Below are positions 35,173 through 44,743 of a DNA stretch of 64,000 nt, one piece after another. Source of the DNA: Alphaproteobacteria bacterium (GTDB lineage Bacteria; Pseudomonadota; Alphaproteobacteria; UBA6615); contig JANQOE010000121.1 in the NCBI GenBank assembly GCA_028279245.1, forward strand, positions 1 to 64,000. Direction: 5' to 3'. Under the pieces are notes generated by a model. It made no database searches. It was not told the DNA's origin and worked only from the letters and a program-made list of their open reading frames with translations. Position 1 is the first letter of the stretch, and each line of letters begins with the position of its first letter. The position numbers and the translations under genes are program-made.

Positions 35173-36915
35173 ATGCTAAAAGCAGTCGCGAAGTCACCAT
35201 TGGCGATCGCGTTAGAAGACGTTGCCCGCGATCTGGTAAACCATGGGCGCGCAGTTCAACGCCAATTGGTCCCACAACTGCGCCGCGAAGCCCGTGACAA
35301 CGACCGGCGTCGAGCCTCAACCGATGAATACATTGCGGACTTTAGCCGCGGCACCCCGCCGGCAAGCCCTATCCCCTTGGATGGGGCGGTCTTGGTCGAT
35401 GCGATGTGGGACAATGCCTCGCATTGGTTACGCTATGCCTTGCTGCGTCGGGCACTTGGACTAACCCAACATCAGGAAATCGGCCTTATCGGCCGCTATT
35501 CGGTGCGCCAGGTGAAGGCGACGCTTCGCCGGTTCGGGATTGAGCGGTTCGAACACTTCGAGCCTACCGGGACGGCCAAACGTCACAGCCAAGAAACGCC
35601 GCAACCCCTACCCCGCGACTTGCGTTCCGCAGAGGATGTGCTCGCGCAGAAGTGGCCCGCAGATATCCCATCCAGCCTCATCTACGACGAGATTCTTCGA
35701 AAACAGAAGGGCGGACTCGTCGACGTCACACATCCGCGCTTCGCCCAGCACGTGCTGCATGTGCATGACTGTGTGGCGGCGGCCACCATGCTCTTCGACC
35801 GTGAGCAGATTGGACTGGTTGTCCTGAGCCATGTCTTCACGTTCGAGCATGCGGCACTGGCCTGGGTTGCGAAGGCACGCGGCATCCCCGTGGTGATCAT
35901 GCAGGGCGCGTTCGGCACCCTTCGGCTGGTACGCTTGCAAGACGACGCTGACTATTTTCGATACAGCAACGCGCCAATGCCTGCCGACCTGGATGCTCTG
36001 ACCGACGATCAGCGCGAACGCCTGCGGATCGCTGGCCGCAACTACATCGCGCAACGGTGCGCCGGCAGGGGTGAGGATATCGGCGCGGCCTACGCGTTCA
36101 ACCGCCCGAAGGCACAGATCTCTCGGGCGGAGCTGTGTCGCCGCTTCGAGTGGCCGGTCGAGCGCCCAATCATCACGATATACGCCTCAAAATGGTTCGA
36201 CACACCGCATGCCTGTGGCATGAGCAACTTTCGGGACTTCCTTGATTGGACCAACCTGACTCTACGGGTGGCGACTGAGCGTCCTGACGTTTCCTGGCTG
36301 CTGAAGCCACACCCGGTGGATACATGGTATGGCGGGCTCACCTTGCGCGACGTCATCCCCGAAGCAAGATCCGGCAACATGCGAATCGCGGACGACAGCT
36401 GGAACGCCCGCGAAGTCATGACCGCAGTCGACGGCTTGGTTACCATGCACGGTACGGCCGGCATCGAGTACGCCCTGAGCGGCAAGCCCGTTCTATGCGC
36501 TGATCACGGCTGGTACAGTCAATTTGGCTTTGCTCACGTGGCCGAATCACGCGGCCGGTACGAAGACTTGCTTCAGCAGAGGTGGTGGGAAGACCACGAC
36601 CCAACGGCCACCGAGGCTCGCGCAGCCTTGTTCGCGGGTCTCTACTACGGCATTCCGACCTGGCAAGCCGGCCTCGTTCTGCCCGATGATATCGCCCAAG
36701 ACTCGATCTGCGGTCTTGTTCAGCCGCTGCTAGGCGACAATACGGCCGCTGTCCGCGAAGAGCTGGTCACGATCAGGAACTGGTTCGAAGCGGGGCACGT
36801 TGCGTATCACCCCTTCAAAATGCTCGCGGCGGACGAGTACACCGATGTAATATCGGGTCGCCGTAGCGACGGCCCTGAGACGATGGAACCCAACGACCTA
36901 CCGCTTGTTTCGTAG
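35173..36915 (+). CDS. KpsC/KpsS-like capsule polysaccharide protein (GT-B fold)
   Basis: A 580-residue soluble protein. The C-terminal half looks like a GT-B glycosyltransferase of capsule type: VSWLLKPHPVDTWYGG, then VDGLVTMHGTAGIEYALSGKPVLCADHG. The N-terminal half has VLVDAMWDNASHWLRYALLRRAL and FTFEHAALAWVAKARGIPVVIMQGAFG. No membrane segment is seen. Related proteins act as Kdo or phosphoglycerol transferases, but the donor here is unknown; CMP-Pse is conceivable. Start ATG 35173. It overlaps the next gene by 11 bases. Confidence 0.55.
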   Translation: MLKAVAKSPLAIALEDVARDLVNHGRAVQRQLVPQLRREARDNDRRRASTDEYIADFSRGTPPASPIPLDGAVLVDAMWDNASHWLRYALLRRALGLTQHQEIGLIGRYSVRQVKATLRRFGIERFEHFEPTGTAKRHSQETPQPLPRDLRSAEDVLAQKWPADIPSSLIYDEILRKQKGGLVDVTHPRFAQHVLHVHDCVAAATMLFDREQIGLVVLSHVFTFEHAALAWVAKARGIPVVIMQGAFGTLRLVRLQDDADYFRYSNAPMPADLDALTDDQRERLRIAGRNYIAQRCAGRGEDIGAAYAFNRPKAQISRAELCRRFEWPVERPIITIYASKWFDTPHACGMSNFRDFLDWTNLTLRVATERPDVSWLLKPHPVDTWYGGLTLRDVIPEARSGNMRIADDSWNAREVMTAVDGLVTMHGTAGIEYALSGKPVLCADHGWYSQFGFAHVAESRGRYEDLLQQRWWEDHDPTATEARAALFAGLYYGIPTWQAGLVLPDDIAQDSICGLVQPLLGDNTAAVREELVTIRNWFEAGHVAYHPFKMLAADEYTDVISGRRSDGPETMEPNDLPLVS

Positions 36916-38068
36916 AAGTAACTTGGCTCGCGCAGATTTCGAGAGCGTCATCATTGGCACGAGTCCCGTGTCGCTCATCGAGGCAATCCACCTCAGCCAC
37001 ACTGGCCACCGCGTCCTTGTGGTGGACGGAGCCGACAGGTGCGGAGGTGCGTGGGCTACAACGGAGTTAGGGCCATTTCGCCGGGTCGAACTTGGTCCCC
37101 ATCTCATCAAACCCCGTGATGGCCTGTATGAGCTTATCGATACCCTGGGCGTCGACATGCAGGTGATGACACCCCAGCCCAAGAAGGTCATGACAGACAA
37201 GATACTGAGTCTGCGCCTAGTACCGCCAGGGTGGCATTGGCTCGACAGTTTTTCGACCGAGTACGCACGCGCTCGATGGTGGCGCAAACCACCCTTGGTA
37301 GCAAAGTCCTTGCTCTCAACAATCAGACAGCTGACGAGGAAGGCTCCGCGTATCGAGGAAGTTCGGTACCCGCGGGGCGGTTCGCAGGCCATGGTCGACC
37401 GTCTACAGGAAGTGGCAACCAATTTAGGGGTGGAGATCCGCTTGGGTGTGGAGGTTAAGGCGGTCCGCGGAGCATCGGACCCGCCGCGCGTCCGTGTCGA
37501 ACTCAACCGCGGCGTTGTCGATAGCAGCGAATTGGTGTTCACATCTGGTGTGCGCTTGAACGACGTCAGCGTTGACGGCCGTCGCATTGAGTTTACGGAC
37601 AGGCTGCAACACCACTCTGAACTGCTCCTGCTTCTGCGAGGCGAATCATCACCGCGCTTCAGCTTTCTAAAGATGCCGGACAACGACAAATTGCTGCATA
37701 TGGTCAGTGACGTGACCCCGTACGCGGTTGTCGATGGCAACTCAGACCTGGCTAATCTGCGCGTCATTTCTGTGCGCTTGCGGAGCGGATGGGCACAGAA
37801 CGAGGAAACGATAGAGACAGTGTTGGCTGGACTTCGTGAACTCGGCCTGGTTCGCCATGCCGCGCTCGTCCGCCATCAGTGGATCACGGTCTCAATACCC
37901 CACCGGCGGAACGAACGCGTCAAGCAGCTGACGACCGAGTGCGCACCGTGTCTGCGGGGCCTCTATACATATGATCTGGGTATGGCCCTACTCGCCCAGC
38001 GGGAGCGCTGGCTTCCAACTCTTGAGTGGCTAAGGTGCACGAACGTGGCCCCTCGGAAGGCCGCATAA
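36905..38068 (+). CDS. FAD/NAD(P)-binding oxidoreductase-like protein
   Basis: A 387-residue protein that starts with a Rossmann strand-helix-strand: FESVIIGTSPVSLIEAIHL then VLVVDGADRCGGAWAT. The usual GxGxxG reads GTSPVS, a clear departure. A second nucleotide-binding type region is YPRGGSQAMVDRLQE, as in amine oxidase or UDP-galactopyranose mutase-like enzymes. Closely similar proteins sit in other polysaccharide clusters, but their reactions are unknown. The start is doubtful: TTG 36905 or TTG 36923. It overlaps the KpsC/S-like gene by 11 bases. Confidence 0.55.
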   Translation: MFRRSNLARADFESVIIGTSPVSLIEAIHLSHTGHRVLVVDGADRCGGAWATTELGPFRRVELGPHLIKPRDGLYELIDTLGVDMQVMTPQPKKVMTDKILSLRLVPPGWHWLDSFSTEYARARWWRKPPLVAKSLLSTIRQLTRKAPRIEEVRYPRGGSQAMVDRLQEVATNLGVEIRLGVEVKAVRGASDPPRVRVELNRGVVDSSELVFTSGVRLNDVSVDGRRIEFTDRLQHHSELLLLLRGESSPRFSFLKMPDNDKLLHMVSDVTPYAVVDGNSDLANLRVISVRLRSGWAQNEETIETVLAGLRELGLVRHAALVRHQWITVSIPHRRNERVKQLTTECAPCLRGLYTYDLGMALLAQRERWLPTLEWLRCTNVAPRKAA

Positions 38069-38110
38069 GCCCACCGTCCTACTATAACGGCACAAGAACT
38101 GACTGGATCC

Positions 38111-39973
38111 GTGGCTCGTCCAACAGCAATGGGAAATGCGCTGCGCGTGGGCTATGAGCTATTCAGCCCGCGAGAGCGCAAAGAAGGTCTCCTGCTCATC
38201 ATCGCGATAGCGTTTTCCGCGGTCATCGACATGGCCTCAATCATGAGCATCATGCCCTTGGTCACGCTCATTGTCGAACCGGTCAGCCTGACTGCAAGCT
38301 CCACATTCCAAAGCTTGCTTGAAACGCTTGGTCAACCTGAACTCGACGATCTCATCGTCTGGCTCGCCGTTCTCGTCGGTGGGCTGTTGACGCTGTCGGC
38401 CGTCATCAATCTCGGACTGCTGTATTGGCTGAACGCGTTCGGCTCCCGCGCCGCCAGCCGTCTGGCCCGCGACATGATGCGGGAGTGCCTTGCGGCACCG
38501 TATGCGTGGCATCTTACCCAGAACGCCGCCGTGCTGACACGGATGTTCTTCGGCGACATCCAGCGATGGGGCAGCGACTTCGGTCAGCGCATTCTAATGG
38601 TCACCCATAAGGTCGTGATCATGCTGTTGGCCGCGGCAATTGTGTTTTATGCCGCTCTCGTTCCCGGCGTCATTGCCCTATCTGTAGTTGGCGGTCTGAC
38701 AGCGCTGTTGTTGGCTGTTGCACGACCCGCAATAGCAAGTCTTGCCGACGTGCAGCGCGCACGCTCCGACGCCATTGTGAGCATGGCCACCCAGTGTTTC
38801 GCCGGGATAAAAGACATCAAACTCAGTTCGCGGGAGAACTCTTTCACCAACCTCTACGCCGACGCGTTCTGGATCTTTAGTTGGACGCGGATGATGCTCG
38901 CCATTTGGCAACAGGTTCCGCCAATCGTGATGCTCTTCCTCGGTCAAATCTCCTTGGTGATGGTCGCCGTCATTCTATGGAAGCTAGAATTGCCGGCCGG
39001 CGAGATTGCCGCCAGCATGGCGCTGCTCGTTCTCGTGTCGGCGCGGCTCGTCCCCGCCCTGAATCGCATCTCCGGTGACTTCACCGCATTCTGGAACGTG
39101 TTTCCCTACATCGAGCGGCTTGGCCTGCTGCGCGCTTCAATGCTGACGGAACAAGATGAAGGTCCAGACGAGAGCGCCACCGGCACCCCCGCACTGCAAT
39201 GGTCGACTGTAGCACTACGCGATATCGGCTATGGATATGCGGCGGAAGAACGAGCGGCGCTCAGCGCCGTCAATCTATCGATAGAAAGTGGCATGGCATA
39301 TGGCATTGCCGGCCCCTCTGGTGCAGGCAAGAGCACCCTGGTTGACATCCTGCTAGGGTTACTGGAGGCATCATCCGGCCAGGTATTGGTCGACGGTCGC
39401 GAACTTCGATCGGTCGGAACACGCCAGTGGCAAAAGGGCATTGGCTATGTTCCACAGCAACCGTTTATCGCCGACGACACCGTTCGCGCAAACGTGGCCT
39501 TCGGTGTACCGCACGACGCTATCGACGACGACCATGTATGGGCTTGTTTAGAACGGGCCAATATCAGCACATTCTGTGCAGAACTCAGCAACGGACTCGA
39601 CACAATCCTAGGCGATCAAGGCAAGCGCCTATCGGGGGGTCAACGGCAGCGCATCGCGATTGCCCGCGCTTTCTACAACGAGCCGTCGCTGCTTGTCCTC
39701 GACGAGGCGACGAGCGCGTTGGATAGCGTGAGCGAGGCCGCTATCAAACGCACTATCAGCGAGTTACAAGGGCGCATTACCACGATCACCGTCGCACACC
39801 GGCTAACAACCATCCGGGATTGCGACGCGATTTTCCTGCTGGACAACGGGCGACTGGTCGATACCGGCCGATACGAAGAGCTCTTGTCTCGGAACGTACT
39901 GTTCCACAACCTGGTCCACGCGACCGCGCCCACGAGCAAGGATGTGCACGAGCGCATGTCTGCAGCGATCTAG
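38111..39973 (+). CDS. ABC transporter, fused permease-ATPase (PglK/MsbA-like flippase)
   Basis: A 620-residue half transporter. About six transmembrane helices lie in residues 20-330 (for example LLLIIAIAFSAVIDMAS, VWLAVLVGGLLTLSAVINL, MLLAAAIVFYAALVPGVIA). The ATPase domain has Walker A GPSGAGKST near 402, signature RLSGGQRQR near 507 and Walker B LLVLDEATSALDS near 527. PglK-type proteins flip lipid-linked oligosaccharides; with no Wzx seen, this is the best flippase candidate in the window. Start GTG 38111. Confidence 0.85.
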   Translation: MARPTAMGNALRVGYELFSPRERKEGLLLIIAIAFSAVIDMASIMSIMPLVTLIVEPVSLTASSTFQSLLETLGQPELDDLIVWLAVLVGGLLTLSAVINLGLLYWLNAFGSRAASRLARDMMRECLAAPYAWHLTQNAAVLTRMFFGDIQRWGSDFGQRILMVTHKVVIMLLAAAIVFYAALVPGVIALSVVGGLTALLLAVARPAIASLADVQRARSDAIVSMATQCFAGIKDIKLSSRENSFTNLYADAFWIFSWTRMMLAIWQQVPPIVMLFLGQISLVMVAVILWKLELPAGEIAASMALLVLVSARLVPALNRISGDFTAFWNVFPYIERLGLLRASMLTEQDEGPDESATGTPALQWSTVALRDIGYGYAAEERAALSAVNLSIESGMAYGIAGPSGAGKSTLVDILLGLLEASSGQVLVDGRELRSVGTRQWQKGIGYVPQQPFIADDTVRANVAFGVPHDAIDDDHVWACLERANISTFCAELSNGLDTILGDQGKRLSGGQRQRIAIARAFYNEPSLLVLDEATSALDSVSEAAIKRTISELQGRITTITVAHRLTTIRDCDAIFLLDNGRLVDTGRYEELLSRNVLFHNLVHATAPTSKDVHERMSAAI

Positions 39974-40013
39974 CCTCCCTAGCTAAACACTTGCACCCCG
40001 TAGAAGGAACAAA

Positions 40014-41030
40014 ATGAAGAGTCTGCTGGTTGTTGGCTGCGGTTCTATTGGCCGCCGGCATATGAAAGTGTTTCGAGAACTCGGCGTCGAATTCATCGGC
40101 GGCGCCGATCACCGCGAGGACCGTGTAAATCAGGCGCTAGACGAAGCGGGTGCCAATGCTGTGGCACAGGATCATCGGCAGGCTCTGGCGGACCACGCTT
40201 ACGATGCCGTGGTCGTTGCGACGCCGCCGCACCTACACACGTCCATAGCGCTCGACGCCGCAGCCGCGGGTTGTCACTTATTCATTGAGAAACCGTTGGC
40301 GACCGACGATCAAGGCCTGGATGAGTTGGAAGCTACGTGCCGCTCGCGGAGCCTAGTCGCATATACGGCATACTGTTATCGCTTCATTCCGTCGGTCGAA
40401 AGACTGCGGCAGCTACTCGACAGCAGCGCAATCGGTCGCCCGCTATGCGCACGCCTTCACATTAGCTCCTACTTGCCGGATTGGCATCCGTGGGAAGACT
40501 ATCGAGAATTCTACATGGCCAGCAAAGCACAGGGTGGTGGCGCACTGTTCGACGAAAGCCATGGTATTGACCTGCTGCGTTGGCTGTTTGGCCAGGTCAG
40601 AGACGTCAGCGCGTTTGTCGGCAACGTTAGTGACCTTGAGATCAGCAGCGATGACCTGAGCGTGGTCCAGCTTCGCTTTGCCAACGGGCTCGTTGCTCAA
40701 GGACACTTCGATCTCCTCGGTCGAACACCTCGGATCGGCCTCGAAGTCACCGGCTCTGAGGGCACGATCCTCTGGGATCGGATTGATCCTAAGATCTCGG
40801 TCTACAAAGCAGGCGAGGGGGCTTGGGCGACAGAGAGCTTTCCCGCAAACGACACCGTTCAATCCTACGGACGCCAAGCTCAGCACTTCCTGAATTGCAT
40901 ATCATCTGGTGCCAACCCGCGGACGCCGCTCAATGATGGAAGGCAGACGCTGTCGGTCTTGACCGCCGCTGCCGAATCCTCTGCCAGCGGCCGGGTCATC
41001 ACCGTGTCCAACGATGCACTTGCCGCATAG
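40014..41030 (+). CDS. Gfo/Idh/MocA-family sugar oxidoreductase
   Basis: A 338-residue NAD(P)-dependent oxidoreductase. The Rossmann motif is LVVGCGSIGRRHMKVF, then VVVATPPHLHTSIALDAA and the family EKPLATD motif. The C-terminal beta-sheet domain has FYMASKAQGGGALFDESHGIDLLRW in pieces and ends with FLNCISSGANPRTPLNDGRQ. ATG 40014 is preceded by GAAGGAAC. It opens the second Leg/sialic-type group (legF follows after six bases). Its counterpart in Campylobacter Leg loci may be PtmF-like, but substrate and product are unknown. Confidence 0.82.
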   Translation: MKSLLVVGCGSIGRRHMKVFRELGVEFIGGADHREDRVNQALDEAGANAVAQDHRQALADHAYDAVVVATPPHLHTSIALDAAAAGCHLFIEKPLATDDQGLDELEATCRSRSLVAYTAYCYRFIPSVERLRQLLDSSAIGRPLCARLHISSYLPDWHPWEDYREFYMASKAQGGGALFDESHGIDLLRWLFGQVRDVSAFVGNVSDLEISSDDLSVVQLRFANGLVAQGHFDLLGRTPRIGLEVTGSEGTILWDRIDPKISVYKAGEGAWATESFPANDTVQSYGRQAQHFLNCISSGANPRTPLNDGRQTLSVLTAAAESSASGRVITVSNDALAA

Positions 41031-41036
41031 GCCCCA

Positions 41037-41747
41037 GTGGCTCCAAACATACTTGGCGTGATACTCGCACGAGGCGGCTCAAAAGGCGTGCCGGGGAAGA
41101 ACCTCTTGCGCCTAGGCGGCACCAGCCTGCTTGGAATCGCGATACGCTCTGCCAGGGACAGTCGCGGGTTATCCAGAACGATCGTATCAACCGAGGATGA
41201 TGATCTGCGCCAGGAGGCGTTGGCCCACGACGCGGAGGTACCATTCCGACGCCCGGTCGAGCTGGCAACCGACACAGCATCGACTTGGGATGTCATGCGC
41301 CATGCTGTCAAATGGCTGGAGGAAGAGGAGAGTTGGCATACCGACATTCTTGTCGTCCTGCAGCCAACCACTCCCTTTCGTCGCGGACACCATATCGACG
41401 CCGTACTCCGTCGAATGGCGGAAACCGAGGCGTCGGTGTGCCTGACCGTCAAGCCGGTCGAGTACCCGCCTCAGTGGATGCTCCGCCGGAACCGGACGGG
41501 TCAAATACGTCCCCTGATGGAAGGTACTTGGCCATCACGCCGACAAGATGCTGAGCCAGCCTTCCAGCCAAACGGCATGGTCTACGCTATTGCCAGTCAC
41601 CGGCTTTACGAACGCAACCCGGTGCTGGCACCAGATGCTCAATCAGTCGTCGTGGATGTGAATGAGTCCGTCAATATCGACGACCCGCTACAGTTCGAAC
41701 TGGCGCGTGTGATGTGGACGAGAACGGTCTCCGATGCCGTCAATTGA
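41037..41747 (+). CDS. legF: acylneuraminate/legionaminate cytidylyltransferase
   Basis: Forms a CMP-nonulosonate from CTP and a nine-carbon sugar acid. The 236-residue NeuA-family protein has LGVILARGGSKGVPGKNLL, VSTEDDDLRQEA, LVVLQPTTPFRRGHHIDAV, FQPNGMVYAIASHRLYE and VVDVNESVNIDDPLQFELA, in family order. It stands with NeuB- and NeuC-type genes, so CMP-legionaminate or a relative is the likely product. Start GTG 41037. It overlaps the synthase gene by 14 bases. The choice of sugar is inferred from context. Confidence 0.85.
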   Translation: MAPNILGVILARGGSKGVPGKNLLRLGGTSLLGIAIRSARDSRGLSRTIVSTEDDDLRQEALAHDAEVPFRRPVELATDTASTWDVMRHAVKWLEEEESWHTDILVVLQPTTPFRRGHHIDAVLRRMAETEASVCLTVKPVEYPPQWMLRRNRTGQIRPLMEGTWPSRRQDAEPAFQPNGMVYAIASHRLYERNPVLAPDAQSVVVDVNESVNIDDPLQFELARVMWTRTVSDAVN

Positions 41748-42798
41748 ACTGAGTCAAGGACGCGGAGTTGGCAGCGGACACCCGGTGTTCGTCATCGCTG
41801 AGGCCGGCGTCAACCACAACGGCGACCCATCGCTCGCCCATCAGATGATCGAAGTCGCGAAGGAAGCTGGCGCCGACGCCATAAAGTTCCAAACGTTCGA
41901 TGTGGATCGACTACTAACGCGATCAGCGCCCAGAGCAGCCTATCAAGTTGAGAACACGAAAAGCACCGACAGCCAGTATGACATGCTCGCTGGTCTGCAG
42001 CTAACCAACGCTGCCCACGAATCCCTGAAGACGGCGTGCGAGCGCAATGACCTTGTGTTCCTTTCATCCCCATTCGATGAACATTCAGTCGACTTTCTGG
42101 TCAGCCTTGGAGTCTCAGCCCTAAAGATCCCATCGGGCGAGCTGACCAATCTGCCTTACCTTGCCCATGCAGCAGCTCAGTCGTTGCCGCTCATTGTTTC
42201 AACGGGTATGGCCACGATGGCCGAAGTTGGCGACGCAGTGGAAACGATCCGTGCCAACGGCAACCACTCATTCGCGCTGCTGCACTGCCTCAGCAACTAC
42301 CCGGCCGACCCGGCGGAGGCGAACCTCCGGGCCATGTCAACGATGGCCGAGGCCTTCGATGTGGTTGTGGGATACTCCGACCACACACCAGGCATTGCTG
42401 TCGCGCCAGCCGCTGTGGCCCTCGGCGCCAGCGTCATCGAAAAACACTTTACGCTAGACCGAATGCTGCCAGGCCCTGACCACAAGGCGTCACTGGAGCC
42501 CGAAGAACTGCGCGCGATGATCGACAGCATTCGGACAGTGGAGTCAGCACTTGGAGACGGTATCAAGCGACCACAACCTAGCGAGGTGCCAACGGCCGCG
42601 GTTGCGCGAAAGAGCATTGTCGCCAAACAAGGGATCACCGCCGGTACGGTGCTGCGCCGGGAAATGCTCACCGTAATGCGGCCGGGAACGGGTTTGCCGC
42701 CGTCACACTTGGAGGGCATCCTCGGCCGGCGGCTGTGCCGTGACGTCGCCCAAGACAGCGTGCTTATGTCCGCGGATATCGAGCCCGCCCAATCGTGA
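41734..42798 (+). CDS. legI: N-acetylneuraminate/N,N'-diacetyllegionaminate synthase
   Basis: PEP-dependent aldol condensing enzyme. The 354-residue protein has FVIAEAGVNHNGDPSLAHQM, ADAIKFQTFDVDRL, FLSSPFDEHSVDFLV, KIPSGELTNLPYL, STGMATMAEVGDAVE, HCLSNYPADPAEANLRAM, VGYSDHTPGIAVAPAAVALGA in pieces and EKHFTLDRMLPGPDHKASL. A C-terminal SAF domain (KSIVAKQGITAGTVLRREMLTVMRPG) is present. GVNHNG and SDHTPG place it with NeuB/LegI rather than PseI. Start ATG 41734. Its stop overlaps the NeuC-type gene by four bases. Confidence 0.9.
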   Translation: MPSIELSQGRGVGSGHPVFVIAEAGVNHNGDPSLAHQMIEVAKEAGADAIKFQTFDVDRLLTRSAPRAAYQVENTKSTDSQYDMLAGLQLTNAAHESLKTACERNDLVFLSSPFDEHSVDFLVSLGVSALKIPSGELTNLPYLAHAAAQSLPLIVSTGMATMAEVGDAVETIRANGNHSFALLHCLSNYPADPAEANLRAMSTMAEAFDVVVGYSDHTPGIAVAPAAVALGASVIEKHFTLDRMLPGPDHKASLEPEELRAMIDSIRTVESALGDGIKRPQPSEVPTAAVARKSIVAKQGITAGTVLRREMLTVMRPGTGLPPSHLEGILGRRLCRDVAQDSVLMSADIEPAQS

Positions 42799-43988
42799 GG
42801 ACGATCGCAGTCGTCAACGTCGCGCGCTCGGACTTCAGTATTCTGCGTCCGGTCATGAAGGCGATTGCCGAGGATCCGGCCCTAGACCTCCGTACCATTG
42901 TCGCAGGAATGCACTTATCGCCTGAGTTCGGGTACTCAGCACAGTCGATCATTGACGATGGTTTTGAGATCCACGAACGCGTCGAGATGACACTTTCGTC
43001 CGATACGCCAGAGGCAATTGCCAAGTCCGTGGGGCTTGGAACGATCGGTTTTGCGCAAGTCCTGTCCCGCTCCACCCCCGACGTAATGGTGCTGATGGGG
43101 GATCGTTTCGAGTTTCTCGCCGCTGCGTCCGCCGCCCTGCCGTTCCGCGTTCCCATCGCACACATCCATGGCGGCGAGTTAAGCGAGGGTGCGATCGACG
43201 ACTCGATTCGGCACGCGATCACCAAGCTCAGTCATCTTCACTTTGTCGCCACAGAAGAGTTCCGCCGGCGGGTCATCCAGCTTGGCGAAGCGCCTTGGCG
43301 CGTAACCGTTTCGGGCGCACCCGGCCTCGACAACCTGCCTGGGCTATCGCAAATATCTCGCCAGGATCTGGCGGAGCTGGTCGGCTTGCCACTTGAGGAA
43401 GCGCCTCTATTGGCGACGTTCCACCCAGAAACGCACTCACCCAGCGAAACCGCGGCAAACCTTGATGCGATGCTAGAGGCGATGGCCGAAGCTGATCGTC
43501 CGATTCTGTTTAGTTATCCGAACGCCGATACCGCCGGACGCCGCCTCATAGCCGCCATCGAGCAATTCTGCGCCAACCATGATGGGCGGCATGTCGTGCC
43601 CAACCTTGGCGTGGCGCCATACTACAATCTGCTCAGTATCGCTGCCGCGATGGTCGGCAACTCGTCGAGCGGAATAATCGAAGCGGCATCTTTCGGACTC
43701 CCCGTCGTCAACATAGGCAACCGCCAGCAGAGACGGCCGACTGGACGGAATGTGATCCACGCACCGGCAAAGCCTGACGCGATACGCCGCGCCCTGGCCC
43801 AGGCGACGTCACCAGAGTTTCGCGCTAGCCTTGATGGCCTGACCAACCCCTACGGCGACGGACACGCGGCAGAGCGCATCGTCGCACGCCTGTGCCAAGT
43901 CGATCTAGATGAGACGCTGATCGTCAAGCGATTCCAAGATATCGACACATGTAAACCGTCTCTCACCAAGAGTTCGGTAGCCGCGTGA
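42795..43988 (+). CDS. legG: hydrolysing UDP/GDP-sugar 2-epimerase (NeuC/LegG type)
   Basis: Releases the nucleotide and inverts C2, giving the free ManNAc-type or 2,4-diacetamido-trideoxymannose precursor. The 397-residue protein has NVARSDFSILRPVMKAI, VAGMHLSPEFGYS, GDRFEFLAAASAALPFRVPIAHIHGG in pieces, IRHAITKLSHLHFVA, ATFHPETHS and the C-terminal VGNSSSGIIEAASFGLPVVNIGNRQQ, all typical of NeuC. GTG start overlaps legI (GTGA). With legI and legF it defines the Leg branch; it is a different enzyme type from PseG. Confidence 0.87.
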   Translation: MRTIAVVNVARSDFSILRPVMKAIAEDPALDLRTIVAGMHLSPEFGYSAQSIIDDGFEIHERVEMTLSSDTPEAIAKSVGLGTIGFAQVLSRSTPDVMVLMGDRFEFLAAASAALPFRVPIAHIHGGELSEGAIDDSIRHAITKLSHLHFVATEEFRRRVIQLGEAPWRVTVSGAPGLDNLPGLSQISRQDLAELVGLPLEEAPLLATFHPETHSPSETAANLDAMLEAMAEADRPILFSYPNADTAGRRLIAAIEQFCANHDGRHVVPNLGVAPYYNLLSIAAAMVGNSSSGIIEAASFGLPVVNIGNRQQRRPTGRNVIHAPAKPDAIRRALAQATSPEFRASLDGLTNPYGDGHAAERIVARLCQVDLDETLIVKRFQDIDTCKPSLTKSSVAA

Positions 43989-44743
43989 AGGCCATAGTGC
44001 TCGCGGCCGGCGTTGGGAATCGTATCCAGCCAGTGTCGGACATCTTGCCGAAACCGCTGCTGCCGATCAACGGCAGGCCAATAATCGAGTTGGTTCTAGA
44101 CTCACTGTCCGCGGCGGGAATCGGCGACGTTGCCATCGTAATTGGCCACAAGGCCAAACTCGTCAAGGACTTCGTCGGAGACGGGCGGAGGTTCGGTATC
44201 CACGTGAGTTTTGTTTACCAGGCAGAGCAACTCGGAACTGGAAACGCAGTCGCTGCGGCGGCCGATTTCATAGACGACGATGTCGTTGTCATCGCCAGCG
44301 ACACAGCGTTCTTGGACCTCCACGTTCGCGGCACGATAGACCTGTTTCGACGATCCGGCGCAGGTGCGGCGCTTTGCCTAAAGCGGCTGCCTCCGGAGCG
44401 GTTAGCGCGTACAAGCGCCGTTGAACTGATGGAAGATGGTACGATAACGCGGTTCGTCGAGAAGCCGGTCGCGGGCACCGCACCGAGCAACTACGCGGCA
44501 GCGCTGCTTCACGTGTACTGCTCCGAGGTTCGGGAGTGCCTAAAGTCCCTTCGCGTGTCGCCACGTGGTGAGATTGAATTGCCCGACGTCCTTGACCCGC
44601 TACGCCAGCGAGGACACCGCATAGTTGGTCATGCGTTCCCAGTACCGGAAGATCTGACGGACGCTGAAGATCTCTTACGTCTCAATTTTGATTATGCAGC
44701 CAGACTTCTCGACGGCACTGCCCATGACTGCAGCCATGCGTGA
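43985..44743 (+). CDS. sugar-1-phosphate nucleotidyltransferase
   Basis: A 252-residue single-domain nucleotidyltransferase. KAIVLAAGVGNRIQPVSD is the NTP loop, followed by LPKPLLPINGRPIIE, YQAEQLGTGNAVAAAA and VVVIASDTAFLD. The C-terminal part is short, without a left-handed beta-helix. It resembles glucose-1-phosphate thymidylyl- or uridylyltransferases; the true sugar is unknown. The GTG start overlaps legG by four bases. It overlaps the CBS fusion protein by eight bases, so two nucleotidyltransferases are made side by side. Confidence 0.78.
   Translation: MKAIVLAAGVGNRIQPVSDILPKPLLPINGRPIIELVLDSLSAAGIGDVAIVIGHKAKLVKDFVGDGRRFGIHVSFVYQAEQLGTGNAVAAAADFIDDDVVVIASDTAFLDLHVRGTIDLFRRSGAGAALCLKRLPPERLARTSAVELMEDGTITRFVEKPVAGTAPSNYAAALLHVYCSEVRECLKSLRVSPRGEIELPDVLDPLRQRGHRIVGHAFPVPEDLTDAEDLLRLNFDYAARLLDGTAHDCSHA

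Noticed and set aside
43970-43990. CGGTAGCCGCGTG at the legG/nucleotidyltransferase junction as an ops element
   Set aside because: Only partly matches, lies in coding sequence with an overlapping start, and no leader is present.
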